A stretch of DNA of 64,000 nt, taken from contig NZ_RYZK01000011.1 in NCBI RefSeq assembly GCF_003990645.1, positions 62,001-126,000 of the forward strand. The letters run 5' to 3'. The first letter of the stretch is position 1, and every line of letters begins with the position of its first letter. The position numbers were made by a program, and so were the translations under genes. The notes below the pieces were generated by a model. That model had not been told where the DNA came from and searched no databases. It saw only the letters and a list, made by a program, of their open reading frames with translations. This document shows, piece by piece, positions 17,615 through 25,765 of the stretch. Source of the stretch: Shimia sediminis (GTDB lineage Bacteria > Pseudomonadota > Alphaproteobacteria > Rhodobacterales > Rhodobacteraceae).

Positions 17615-18763
17615 ATGATCCCGTCGTCCCAAGTCGCGAAATTGCAGAGCGCATTGCCGTTCTGGATGACGCTGTTGCTGATCCCGTTGATCTGGATTGT
17701 CGCCGGGCTGGGCGGATGGTGGGTGCTCTTGGTGCCTGCATCTACGTGGTATCTGTTTTCGATTCTGGATGGGGTGCTGGGGCTGAATACTGAGAATGCC
17801 GATCCTGAGACCACGGACGACGACCTGTACTGGTATCGGTTTGTCACGATGATCTGGCCGATTGTGCAGTTCGTCACGCTGTTTGGCCTGATCTACTATG
17901 CCACGCACACCGACCACCTGTCGGTGGCGGCCAAGATCGGGCTGTTCTTTGGCGTTGGCGTGGTCACCGGCACGGTGGGGATCGTTTACAGCCACGAGCT
18001 GTTGCACCAGTCGAACAAGACCGAGCGCCGGCTGGCAGATCTGCTCTTGGCGATGGTGCTCTATTCACATTTCCGCACCGAACATCTGCATGTGCATCAC
18101 CCCCATGTGGGCACGCCGCGCGATCCGGTGACGGCGCGCTACAACGAAGGATTCCATCGGTTTTTCCCGCGCGTTCTGATCGGTTGCTGGCGATCCGCCT
18201 TTCGGGCCGAAAAAGAGCGGCTTGCCAGGAAAGACCTGCCCTGGACCGACATGTCCAACCCGTTCTGGCGGTATTGGGCGTTGCAGGCAGCAATGCTGGT
18301 GCTGGCCGTTGTGGTGGGCGGCTGGGCCGGGTTCTTTTTGTTCATCTGGCAGGCCTATGTCGCGGTGTGGCAGCTGGAACTGACCAATTACGTCGAACAT
18401 TACGGGCTGACCCGAAAGCATCTGGGTGAGGGCAAATACGAACACGTCAAACCACATCATTCATGGAATGCGGCGCATAAGGCGTCAAACTGGCTGCTGA
18501 TCAACCTGCAGCGCCACTCGGATCACCACTATAAGCCGAGTCGCCGGTTCCCGCTGTTGCAGAACTATACCGAGGACGAGGCGCCGCAGCTGCCCTATGG
18601 TTATCCGATCATGACCATGGCGGCGATGGTGCCGCCTGTGTGGAAGCGCATCATGAACCCACGGGTGAAAAGGTGGCGGGGAATGTATTATCCTGAGATC
18701 ACCGACTGGCACCCCTATAACAAGGCGCTGAACCCGGAGCCGGGGTCTGGATCGGCAGGGTGA
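17615..18763 (+). CDS. alkB: Alkane 1-monooxygenase (AlkB)
   Basis: 382-residue membrane di-iron hydroxylase that converts medium-chain n-alkanes to 1-alkanols, using rubredoxin as electron donor. All diagnostic histidine boxes are visible: HELLHQ (box 1), EHLHVHHPHVGT (box 2) and LQRHSDHH (box 3), plus the HYG motif in NYVEHYGLTR. Multiple hydrophobic helices surround them. A strong AGGAGGG site precedes the ATG. No rubredoxin, rubredoxin reductase or alkS-type regulator lies nearby, so electron partners must be encoded elsewhere. Confidence 0.95.
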   Translation: MIPSSQVAKLQSALPFWMTLLLIPLIWIVAGLGGWWVLLVPASTWYLFSILDGVLGLNTENADPETTDDDLYWYRFVTMIWPIVQFVTLFGLIYYATHTDHLSVAAKIGLFFGVGVVTGTVGIVYSHELLHQSNKTERRLADLLLAMVLYSHFRTEHLHVHHPHVGTPRDPVTARYNEGFHRFFPRVLIGCWRSAFRAEKERLARKDLPWTDMSNPFWRYWALQAAMLVLAVVVGGWAGFFLFIWQAYVAVWQLELTNYVEHYGLTRKHLGEGKYEHVKPHHSWNAAHKASNWLLINLQRHSDHHYKPSRRFPLLQNYTEDEAPQLPYGYPIMTMAAMVPPVWKRIMNPRVKRWRGMYYPEITDWHPYNKALNPEPGSGSAG

Positions 18764-18843
18764 TAGCTGCGCAACAGGGATTGCATCGAGAGTGCCCGCT
18801 TTGACGGCACTGTCGCGTGGTCGAAAGCCCAATGGAGTAAAGA

Positions 18844-19218
18844 ATGAGACTTGCGAATACCGTCACGGCCATGCTGGTTTCAGCCAGCCTGATTTTCTTC
18901 ACATCCGGAGACGCCTTGGCAAAGGACAACAAGCCCAAGAAATCCAAAGCAGGTAGCGGCGCCAGTATTCAAATTCAGGACAAACCTGGAAATGGACCCA
19001 AAGCCGTACCACCGGGTCAGATCAAACGCTATACGCGTGGGGCCAAGCTGCCTGCGGATCTGAGGTTTACGGAGATCAAGGATCTCTCAAAGTGGAAACT
19101 GAAGGCACCCGGAAAAGGCAACCGTTACATTCGGATTGATAATGACATTCTGGAAGTGACAGACGATTTTTCGACGGTCGTTGACGCGATTGGTATCGTT
19201 GGCGATTTGGCGAAGTAA
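18844..19218 (+). CDS. Small exported protein, RcnB-like C-terminal segment
   Basis: 124 residues with a signal peptide (MRLANTVTAMLVSASLIFFTSGDALA). A basic, proline- and glycine-rich linker follows, then LPADLRF...YIRIDNDILEVTDDFSTVVDAIG. That end resembles the RcnB/YohN-type periplasmic domain (xYxRVGxDxLLID..T..V.D.I), known in E. coli to affect nickel/cobalt efflux. No metal efflux gene is adjacent. An inverted repeat AGTGCC/GGCACT lies in the 80 bases upstream. The function is uncertain. Confidence 0.6.
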   Translation: MRLANTVTAMLVSASLIFFTSGDALAKDNKPKKSKAGSGASIQIQDKPGNGPKAVPPGQIKRYTRGAKLPADLRFTEIKDLSKWKLKAPGKGNRYIRIDNDILEVTDDFSTVVDAIGIVGDLAK

Positions 19219-19275
19219 CGAATGCACCATTGGGCCAGGATTGGGTGATGCGGAGTGCAAAACTCATGGGCGTTG

Positions 19276-19303
19276 GTAGGTCGGACATATTTGTCCGACC
19301 TAC
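19276..19303. repeat. Dispersed palindromic repeat, copy 4
   Basis: GTAGGTCGGACA (19276-19287), 4-base spacer TATT, TGTCCGACCTAC (19292-19303). Perfect 12-bp arms, three bases from the stop of the leftward cyclase gene and between convergent genes. Confidence 0.9.
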
Positions 19304-19306
19304 GGG

Positions 19307-20710
19307 TCAGGCGATATTCTGGTTCTCGGGGCGCTCGAACGCCCAGACTGTCAGCTTTTCCTCAACCCCGCGAATGTCCTGATCGTCGAACCGCAACAAT
19401 CCGTCGAGGCATTTGTCGCCGCCCTCTTGCAGCACTTCGTTGCGCATGTTGTCTGAAATGACCAGTCGGGCATTGAGACCACGGGTCAGCGCCTCGAGCC
19501 GCGAGGCGATGTTGACGGTGTTGCCAACCACCGCAAACTCCAGCCGGTTGGCACCGATGTCGGCGAGAACCGCAGGGCCATAGTGCGCACCAAAGCCCAC
19601 GCGCAGGGGCGGTTGGCCGCGCGCGATACGGTCGGTGTTCCATTCGTCCAGAACGTCCATCATGGCGCGCACACAGGCCAGGGCGTTCTGGGCGTCATGC
19701 TCGGTCGGCTCGGGTGTGCCGAAGGTCACCATCAACCCATCACCAAGGTATTTGTCGAGCGTCCCGCCGTGGCTGAACACCTCTTTCTCAAGCAGCCCAT
19801 GGAATTCGCGCAGCGTTTCGATCACCTCTTCGGGGCGGCGCGCGGCGGCGAACTCGGTAAAGCCGACGATGTCGATGAACAGCACCGCGATCTTGTGGCT
19901 GCGGATCTTTTTCAGTGGTTCGTCATTGGTCGAGAGCGCCTCGACCACGTTGGGAGAAAAGTAGCGCGACAGGTTGGTGCGTTCGCGTTCAAGCGCGGCG
20001 TTTGAGCGGAGTAGTGTATCAAAGCGCCGCATCGACACGGCCAGCGTCAGCGCAATGATCATGAACAGCGCGATTTCCTGAATGCGGCGATCGATCTGGT
20101 AGCTGTTGGGATCAAGAAGATACGCTATTGCCGGGTGATCCGGAAAGGCCTCGACCATGGCTTCGCTCAGGCCCGGTGTTGGTTCGATGACCCAGATCGA
20201 CAATGACAGCCCCACGATCCACATGGCCGAGGTCCAGGTGCCGATGGCAATCAGGGTGCGCCAGGAATAGGCGAGCGTTCCGCTTGCCAGGATGATGAAA
20301 AAGTATTGGAAGTTGTCAAAGCGATACTGCATGGCATGAGGCCACGAGTGATCGCTGAGAGGGTTTGGTCCCACCATACCAACGGTCATGATCAGCAGGT
20401 CGGCAAAGATCAGGGCCAGCTCGGCACGGGATTGGCCGACTTTGGCAACGCGGCGCATGATCCAGCCATTGATCGCCAACAGGGCCAGGATGAATTCGTA
20501 GTACAAAACATCGGGCCATGGCGCGATAAACAGGATGAGAATCGCGACGGCCGCCAGCGCGAACCAGCGCGCGCGCAAGGCCAACTCCTGACCCTGCTGC
20601 TTGTGCCGCTGAATGGTGGCTTCGGTGTAGCGGTATTCAGGGCTGTCTTTGTCCGGGAGATCGTCATCCCGGCGACGACGAAAGATGGACAGGATGGAGT
20701 TGTCGGCCAT
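19307..20710 (-). CDS. Membrane-bound class III adenylate/guanylate cyclase
   Basis: 467-residue cyclase, producing a cyclic nucleotide from ATP or GTP. The N-terminal half has about six hydrophobic segments (for example WFALAAVAILILFIAPW and YFFIILASGTLAYSWR). A short coiled linker (LERERTNLSRYFSPNVVEAL) leads to the catalytic domain: FIDIVGFTEFAAARRPEEV with the first metal Asp, GTLDKYLGDGLMVTFG with the second, and VGNTVNIASRLEALTRG with the Asn/Arg pair. The ATG at 20710 is chosen because it gives a natural cytoplasmic N terminus; the frame continues upstream through the ccrM terminator. A phosphoramidite-independent check of ATP versus GTP preference is not possible by eye. Confidence 0.85.
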   Translation of the reverse strand: MADNSILSIFRRRRDDDLPDKDSPEYRYTEATIQRHKQQGQELALRARWFALAAVAILILFIAPWPDVLYYEFILALLAINGWIMRRVAKVGQSRAELALIFADLLIMTVGMVGPNPLSDHSWPHAMQYRFDNFQYFFIILASGTLAYSWRTLIAIGTWTSAMWIVGLSLSIWVIEPTPGLSEAMVEAFPDHPAIAYLLDPNSYQIDRRIQEIALFMIIALTLAVSMRRFDTLLRSNAALERERTNLSRYFSPNVVEALSTNDEPLKKIRSHKIAVLFIDIVGFTEFAAARRPEEVIETLREFHGLLEKEVFSHGGTLDKYLGDGLMVTFGTPEPTEHDAQNALACVRAMMDVLDEWNTDRIARGQPPLRVGFGAHYGPAVLADIGANRLEFAVVGNTVNIASRLEALTRGLNARLVISDNMRNEVLQEGGDKCLDGLLRFDDQDIRGVEEKLTVWAFERPENQNIA

Positions 20711-20770
20711 GGGTGAGGGCCCTTCGATAAAGATTTGTACCCTACATAGTGCCACAGAGGTGAAATAGAA

Positions 20771-20802
20771 GACAAAAAAGCCCCGCCAAGGTGCGGCGGG
20801 GC
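20771..20802 (-). terminator. Rho-independent terminator of ccrM
   Basis: On the minus strand GCCCCGCC pairs with GGCGGGGC (20795-20802 with 20780-20787, 7-base loop), followed by a run of T on that strand (A-run at 20774-20779 on the given strand). Confidence 0.88.
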
Positions 20803-20870
20803 AAGGTGTAGGTGCCATGTGTAAGTCAGGCCACAGGCACCCGGCGGTATTCTTGGGTCTTACGAGGTAT

Positions 20871-22079
<1,209 letters not shown>

Positions 22080-22092
22080 AGTAGGTTACATT

Positions 22093-22710
22093 TTACTCTT
22101 GATACAAGATATTGTGCACCGGCTTGAACGAACGTCTATGGTGTGGGGTTACCCCAAGATTTTGCAGCGCCGCTTTGTGGCTTTTTGAAGGATATCCGGC
22201 GTTGGTCTCCCAGCCGTAGCCGGGGAACTGTTGCGCCAAATCCCACATCAGCCTGTCACGACATATTTTCGCCACAATTGAGGCCGCCGAAATCGACACT
22301 GATTTGCTGTCGCCTTTGACAATCGCCTCGCTGGAAAGGGTCAAACCACGCGGGATCATGTTGCCGTCGATAAGCAAGTGATCGGGCGGTGAGGAGAGAC
22401 CGGCCACGGCGCGCTCCATGGCAAGGTGACTGGCGCGCAGGATGTTGATGTCGTCAATCTCGTCGACCGTGGCATGAGCGATGGAGACGTCGGCCACATC
22501 AAAGATCACATCATAGAGGGCTTCTCGTTTTTTCGCGCTGAGCACTTTGGAGTCATTCAGGCCCTCGGGGATATTGGCCGGGTCCAGCACCACGGCAGCG
22601 GCGGTCACCGGGCCGGCGATGGGTCCGCGCCCAACCTCGTCGACACCGGCGATGCGTTGAAATCCATTTTGATGGGCGAGGGCTTCATAAGAATAGTCTG
22701 GTCCGGTCAT
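22093..22710 (-). CDS. rnhB: Ribonuclease HII
   Basis: Cleaves the RNA strand of RNA-DNA hybrids and removes misincorporated ribonucleotides. The 205-residue protein has the first acidic pair in IAGVDEVGRGPIAGPVTAAAVVL, then LNDSKVLSAKKRE, DHLLIDGN (third Asp), KGDSKSVSISAASIVAKICRDRLM, and GYPSKSHKAAL. The ATG at 22710 is preceded by GGGGGAC; longer frames to 22719 or 22809 would run into the upstream terminator hairpin. It is the gene upstream of ccrM on the same strand, 106 bases apart. Confidence 0.93.
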   Translation of the reverse strand: MTGPDYSYEALAHQNGFQRIAGVDEVGRGPIAGPVTAAAVVLDPANIPEGLNDSKVLSAKKREALYDVIFDVADVSIAHATVDEIDDINILRASHLAMERAVAGLSSPPDHLLIDGNMIPRGLTLSSEAIVKGDSKSVSISAASIVAKICRDRLMWDLAQQFPGYGWETNAGYPSKSHKAALQNLGVTPHHRRSFKPVHNILYQE

Positions 22711-22747
22711 GTCCCCCATCAACAGGATGCGCCGGTCTCGTGCAACC

Positions 22748-22777
22748 AAAAACCCCGGGCAGCGGAACTGCCCGGGG
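22748..22777 (-). terminator. Rho-independent terminator upstream of rnhB
   Basis: CCCCGGGCAG (22753-22762) and CTGCCCGGGG (22768-22777) form a 10-bp stem with a 5-base loop; on the minus strand it is followed by TTTTT. It ends the transcript of the small exported protein gene to its right. Confidence 0.88.
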
Positions 22778-22839
22778 CGGGGAAGAGAAGGCATGAGATG
22801 GACGCTCATTCTGCTCGGGCCTTCTCAATCCGTGAGTGG

Positions 22840-23295
22840 TTAGTATTGCGCCAGGCGGAAGCCATGTTTGCGCACGCAACGCGGTTTGTAGCCATGGCGG
22901 ACACCGTTGCGCGTGCGCACTTTGGTCTCGCACCGCTCGGGCAGGCGATGCACGTGGCGGTAATGGCGGTTCAGGCAGCGCTGACCCAGCAGGCGCACGG
23001 TATCGCCGCGACGGCTCTCGACATACTTGAGGCAATGCGCCGGAATCGGTTTGGCCTTGCGGGCGCGGTCGGGCAGGGGGCGTGGGCGCAGGTCGGGGCG
23101 ATAAGCAGGCGGGTACTCATGAGAGTTGGTGCTGACGCGGGGGCGATCTTTCTTGACGGTCTGCGACAGAGCATAAATCGCGGCAGCGCCCATGATGAGT
23201 TTGACAAAGTCGTCGTCGGCGCGGGCCGGGGCCGAAGAAACGGCGGTGACGGTCATGGCAGCGGCAACGATGGTGGCGATGAACTTGCGGGACAT
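22840..23295 (-). CDS. Exported basic hypothetical protein
   Basis: 151 residues with a signal peptide (MSRKFIATIVAAAMTVTAVSSAPARA). After it comes a short hydrophobic stretch (FVKLIMGAAAIYALSQTVKK), a proline- and arginine-rich linker, and a C-terminal segment with four cysteines (HCLKYV, QRCLNRHYR, ERCETKV, PRCVRKHG). This could form two disulfides in the periplasm. AAAGGAAA precedes the ATG. Proteins of this pattern are common, unnamed exported proteins in roseobacters; I do not recognise a function. Confidence 0.7.
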   Translation of the reverse strand: MSRKFIATIVAAAMTVTAVSSAPARADDDFVKLIMGAAAIYALSQTVKKDRPRVSTNSHEYPPAYRPDLRPRPLPDRARKAKPIPAHCLKYVESRRGDTVRLLGQRCLNRHYRHVHRLPERCETKVRTRNGVRHGYKPRCVRKHGFRLAQY

Positions 23296-23478
23296 GAGAG
23301 TTTCCTTTCGGGTCGGGACTGTTTCGAACTGAGTTCAGCAGAGTTGCCAAACGGGATGACCCAACCCTGGCCCCGACCCCGAAAGACAGGCAATAACGGC
23401 GCCGTGTTATCGGATAGCAGTGCCCAAAACCCATTGGTGTTATTGAATATCATGCGAATTGCGCGCAGATTGGATGCC

Positions 23479-23769
23479 ATGAAACACATGCGTGCCATAA
23501 CCCTTGCCGTCTGTATGTCGGCCCTTGCTGCGCCGGTTTTCGCCGAGCAGTGTTTTGCCGACTACAAGGCCAAGAAGGACAATCCGTTGCGCCTGCATTA
23601 TGGTGTGGCGGAGTTGTATCAGGGCTGTTCCAAGAAATCGGCCAAGTCCGAGATCAAAGCCCGGATTTCTGCTGATGGCTGGAAGCTGTTGAACGTGCTT
23701 TCGGTCTTTGGCCCCGAAGGACTTGCCGGAAAGGAATCCAGTGCCGGACAATTCTATCTCCGCTATTGA
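23479..23769 (+). CDS. Small exported hypothetical protein
   Basis: 96 residues: signal peptide MKHMRAITLAVCMSALAAPVFA, then a short mature part (EQCFADYKAKKDNPLRLHYGVAEL...CSKKSAKSEIKARISADGWKLLNVLSVFG) ending GQFYLRY. Two cysteines could pair. An alternative ATG at 23452 adds nine residues but lacks a ribosome site. Its end overlaps the next gene by 29 bases. The mature part, with its C-terminal 'GWKLLNVLS' strand, is a recurring exported domain in the group, without known function. Confidence 0.7.
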   Translation: MKHMRAITLAVCMSALAAPVFAEQCFADYKAKKDNPLRLHYGVAELYQGCSKKSAKSEIKARISADGWKLLNVLSVFGPEGLAGKESSAGQFYLRY

Positions 23770-24445
23770 GGCGCGCCGCCATGGCGGGCGTGTGGTTGGC
23801 TTTGGGATTGCGGCCATTGTCGCGATTCTGGCGGCTGTGGCGGTTGTGCTGCTGCTGACCCTGCCCGACGCCAATGCGTTCAATGCGCGGGTCGAACTGT
23901 TGTTCATGGAGAATGACGACCTGACCAGTCAGGCGGAAATCAAGCTGTTGGAAATCCTCGCCCAGTCGGGCACGGCATTCTCGGACACGCTGGCCAGCTA
24001 TCGGTTCGTGATCTTCGTGCTCTTGGTCTTTGCCAGCGCCATGCTGATCGCCGCGGTGATCTTTCTGGTAATGCTGATCGTCATGAACCGTCGTATGGCG
24101 GCGATCGAACGGTCGGGGATTCAAGTGAACTCGCTGTTGATCAGCCGCGAGGAAAAGGCCGTGTATCTGAACAACATGGGTTTCAAGCTGACCGATGCGG
24201 CGATGGAGACGCTGTCGGTATTGGCCGAGGCGCGCATGGATGACGACATGCTGAGCGGTGTGCAGATCGAGGCGATGATCTCGGGGCGCAGCGAGGCCGA
24301 TTGTGAAGAAGCCGCCGGTGCGACACGCATCAAGCGGCTGCGCGACAGTCTGGGCAACCAGCTGGTCAGCGAGTTGCTGGTCAAGAATATCGCGCGCAAG
24401 GGCTATATGCTGGCGATTGACAAGGACGTCATTCGCGTTCTCTGA
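23741..24445 (+). CDS. Membrane protein with C-terminal winged-helix domain
   Basis: 234 residues. Two transmembrane helices (VVGFGIAAIVAILAAVAVVLLLTL and FVIFVLLVFASAMLIAAVIFLVMLIVM) frame a ~45-residue periplasmic loop. The cytoplasmic C-terminal half includes LNNMGFKLTDAAMETLSVLAEARMDDDMLSGVQIEAMI and ends RIKRLRDSLGNQLVSELLVKNIARKGYMLAID, which resembles an OmpR-type winged helix (recognition helix plus wing with 'GxGY'). It may be a membrane-anchored DNA-binding sensor. A GTG at 23741 with AAGGAA upstream is the likely start, inside the end of the preceding gene. Confidence 0.65.
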   Translation: MPDNSISAIEARRHGGRVVGFGIAAIVAILAAVAVVLLLTLPDANAFNARVELLFMENDDLTSQAEIKLLEILAQSGTAFSDTLASYRFVIFVLLVFASAMLIAAVIFLVMLIVMNRRMAAIERSGIQVNSLLISREEKAVYLNNMGFKLTDAAMETLSVLAEARMDDDMLSGVQIEAMISGRSEADCEEAAGATRIKRLRDSLGNQLVSELLVKNIARKGYMLAIDKDVIRVL

Positions 24446-24474
24446 TGGCCTGACGGGGCAGTCGGAGCAGACAT

Positions 24475-25692
24475 ATGGCATGGCCATCCAACAGGGGTGT
24501 GAGCAAGGAGCAGCTTGCCGACTGGCAAGCGCGGTTTCGCGAAAGCGATGCGGCTGCGGGGATTGAGGTCACCGAGGATTTCGAGCCCTTCAACCAGATC
24601 AACGACATGTTCACGCGGGCATTCTGGGATGACAGCGTCAAAAGCAAGCACACCGAGGCGTTCTTTGAGAGTTACCGGATGCAGGCGAGCTATCGCAAAG
24701 GCGATGGGTTCCGGCAAAAGGACTTTGCCCTGCGCAATGCCAGCTGGCTGATCTCGGATGTGATCTCGGACCGGGCGGCGCATGAAGGGCGACGCGAGGG
24801 GTTTCAGGCCCCGATTGCCACTGACACGCCGGTGGCTGAAAGCAAGGCTGAGATCGAAGACGCCGGATTGATGGCGGATGAGATCAAACGGATTGCCAGG
24901 TTCTTTGGCGCTGACTTGGTGGGCATCACCGAGATGGATGAACGCTGGCTGTATTCGGCGCGTGTGGACGTGCGGGACTTTTCCGAGGCCCCGAACGATC
25001 TGCCCGAGGGGATCACCTCGGTCATTGTGCTGGGGCATCAGATGGAACGCGAGCTGGTGGCGACCTATCCCAGTGCCTTGGCGGGCGCCGCGACGGGCCG
25101 CGAATACAGCCACGAGGCCGCGATTGTCATGCAGCTGTCGGCCTATATCCGTAACCTCGGGTACGAGGCTGTGGGGTCGATGAACGACACCGGGCTGGTG
25201 ATCCCCTATGCGGTCAAGGCGGGTTTGGGCGAATATGCCCGCAACCAGATGGTCATCACGCCCGAGTTTGGGCCAAGGCTGCGGTTTTCCAAGATCTTTA
25301 CCTCGCTGCCGCTGACCCATGATCGCCCGCAAAAGCTGGGGGTGACCGAGTTTTGCAACATCTGCACCAAATGCGCTGATGGCTGCCCGGCCAAGGCGCT
25401 GCCGTGGGGGCCGCCGGAAACCTCGAACGACGACCAATCCGCCATTAGCGGGGTCCGGAAATGGACCTCGGACGCCAAGGCCTGTTTCGGCTATTGGGCC
25501 AAGCTGAGATCAGACTGTGCGATTTGCATGCGGGTGTGTCCGTTCAACCGCGATTTCAGCCGTTGGCAGGACCGGCTGTGGCTGCGGCTGGCGTTAAGCC
25601 CGTGGCGCAAGCTGGCGTTGTGGTGGGACAAGAAACGGCCACAGGATGCGCGGACCAAGCCTTCGGACTGGTGGGCCGGCAAGGAAAGTTAA
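24475..25692 (+). CDS. Reductive-dehalogenase-like corrinoid Fe-S protein
   Basis: 405-residue protein of the RdhA/QueG superfamily. The central part (IARFFGADLVGITEMDERWLYS...VIVLGHQME...YIRNLGYEAVGSMNDTGLVIPYAVKAGLGEYARNQMVITPEFGPRLRFSKIFT, read in pieces) is the corrinoid-binding nitroreductase-like domain. Two 4Fe-4S motifs follow: CNICTKCADGCP and CAICMRVCPF, with an additional Cys in ACFGYW. No twin-arginine signal is present, so it is probably cytoplasmic like the marine catabolic type. No rdhB anchor is adjacent. The substrate, and whether it dehalogenates, are unknown. Confidence 0.82.
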   Translation: MAWPSNRGVSKEQLADWQARFRESDAAAGIEVTEDFEPFNQINDMFTRAFWDDSVKSKHTEAFFESYRMQASYRKGDGFRQKDFALRNASWLISDVISDRAAHEGRREGFQAPIATDTPVAESKAEIEDAGLMADEIKRIARFFGADLVGITEMDERWLYSARVDVRDFSEAPNDLPEGITSVIVLGHQMERELVATYPSALAGAATGREYSHEAAIVMQLSAYIRNLGYEAVGSMNDTGLVIPYAVKAGLGEYARNQMVITPEFGPRLRFSKIFTSLPLTHDRPQKLGVTEFCNICTKCADGCPAKALPWGPPETSNDDQSAISGVRKWTSDAKACFGYWAKLRSDCAICMRVCPFNRDFSRWQDRLWLRLALSPWRKLALWWDKKRPQDARTKPSDWWAGKES

Positions 25693-25706
25693 GGCGCTGG
25701 CCCTTG

Positions 25707-25750
25707 GCATGTCCTGTTTGAAGCCACATCTTTGAAAGCAACGGACATGC
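25707..25750. promoter_or_regulatory. Inverted repeat before the DUF427-cyclase gene
   Basis: GCATGTCC (25707-25714) and GGACATGC (25743-25750) are perfectly complementary over 8 bp with a 28-base loop, in the 73-base gap between the Rdh-like and cyclase genes. It may be a leader hairpin or operator. Confidence 0.35.
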
Positions 25751-25765
25751 GACAAGGACGAAGTC

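Noticed and set aside
16442-18007. 521-codon open frame on the minus strand
   Set aside because: It lies opposite mutY and the start of alkB, both of which have clear catalytic motifs.
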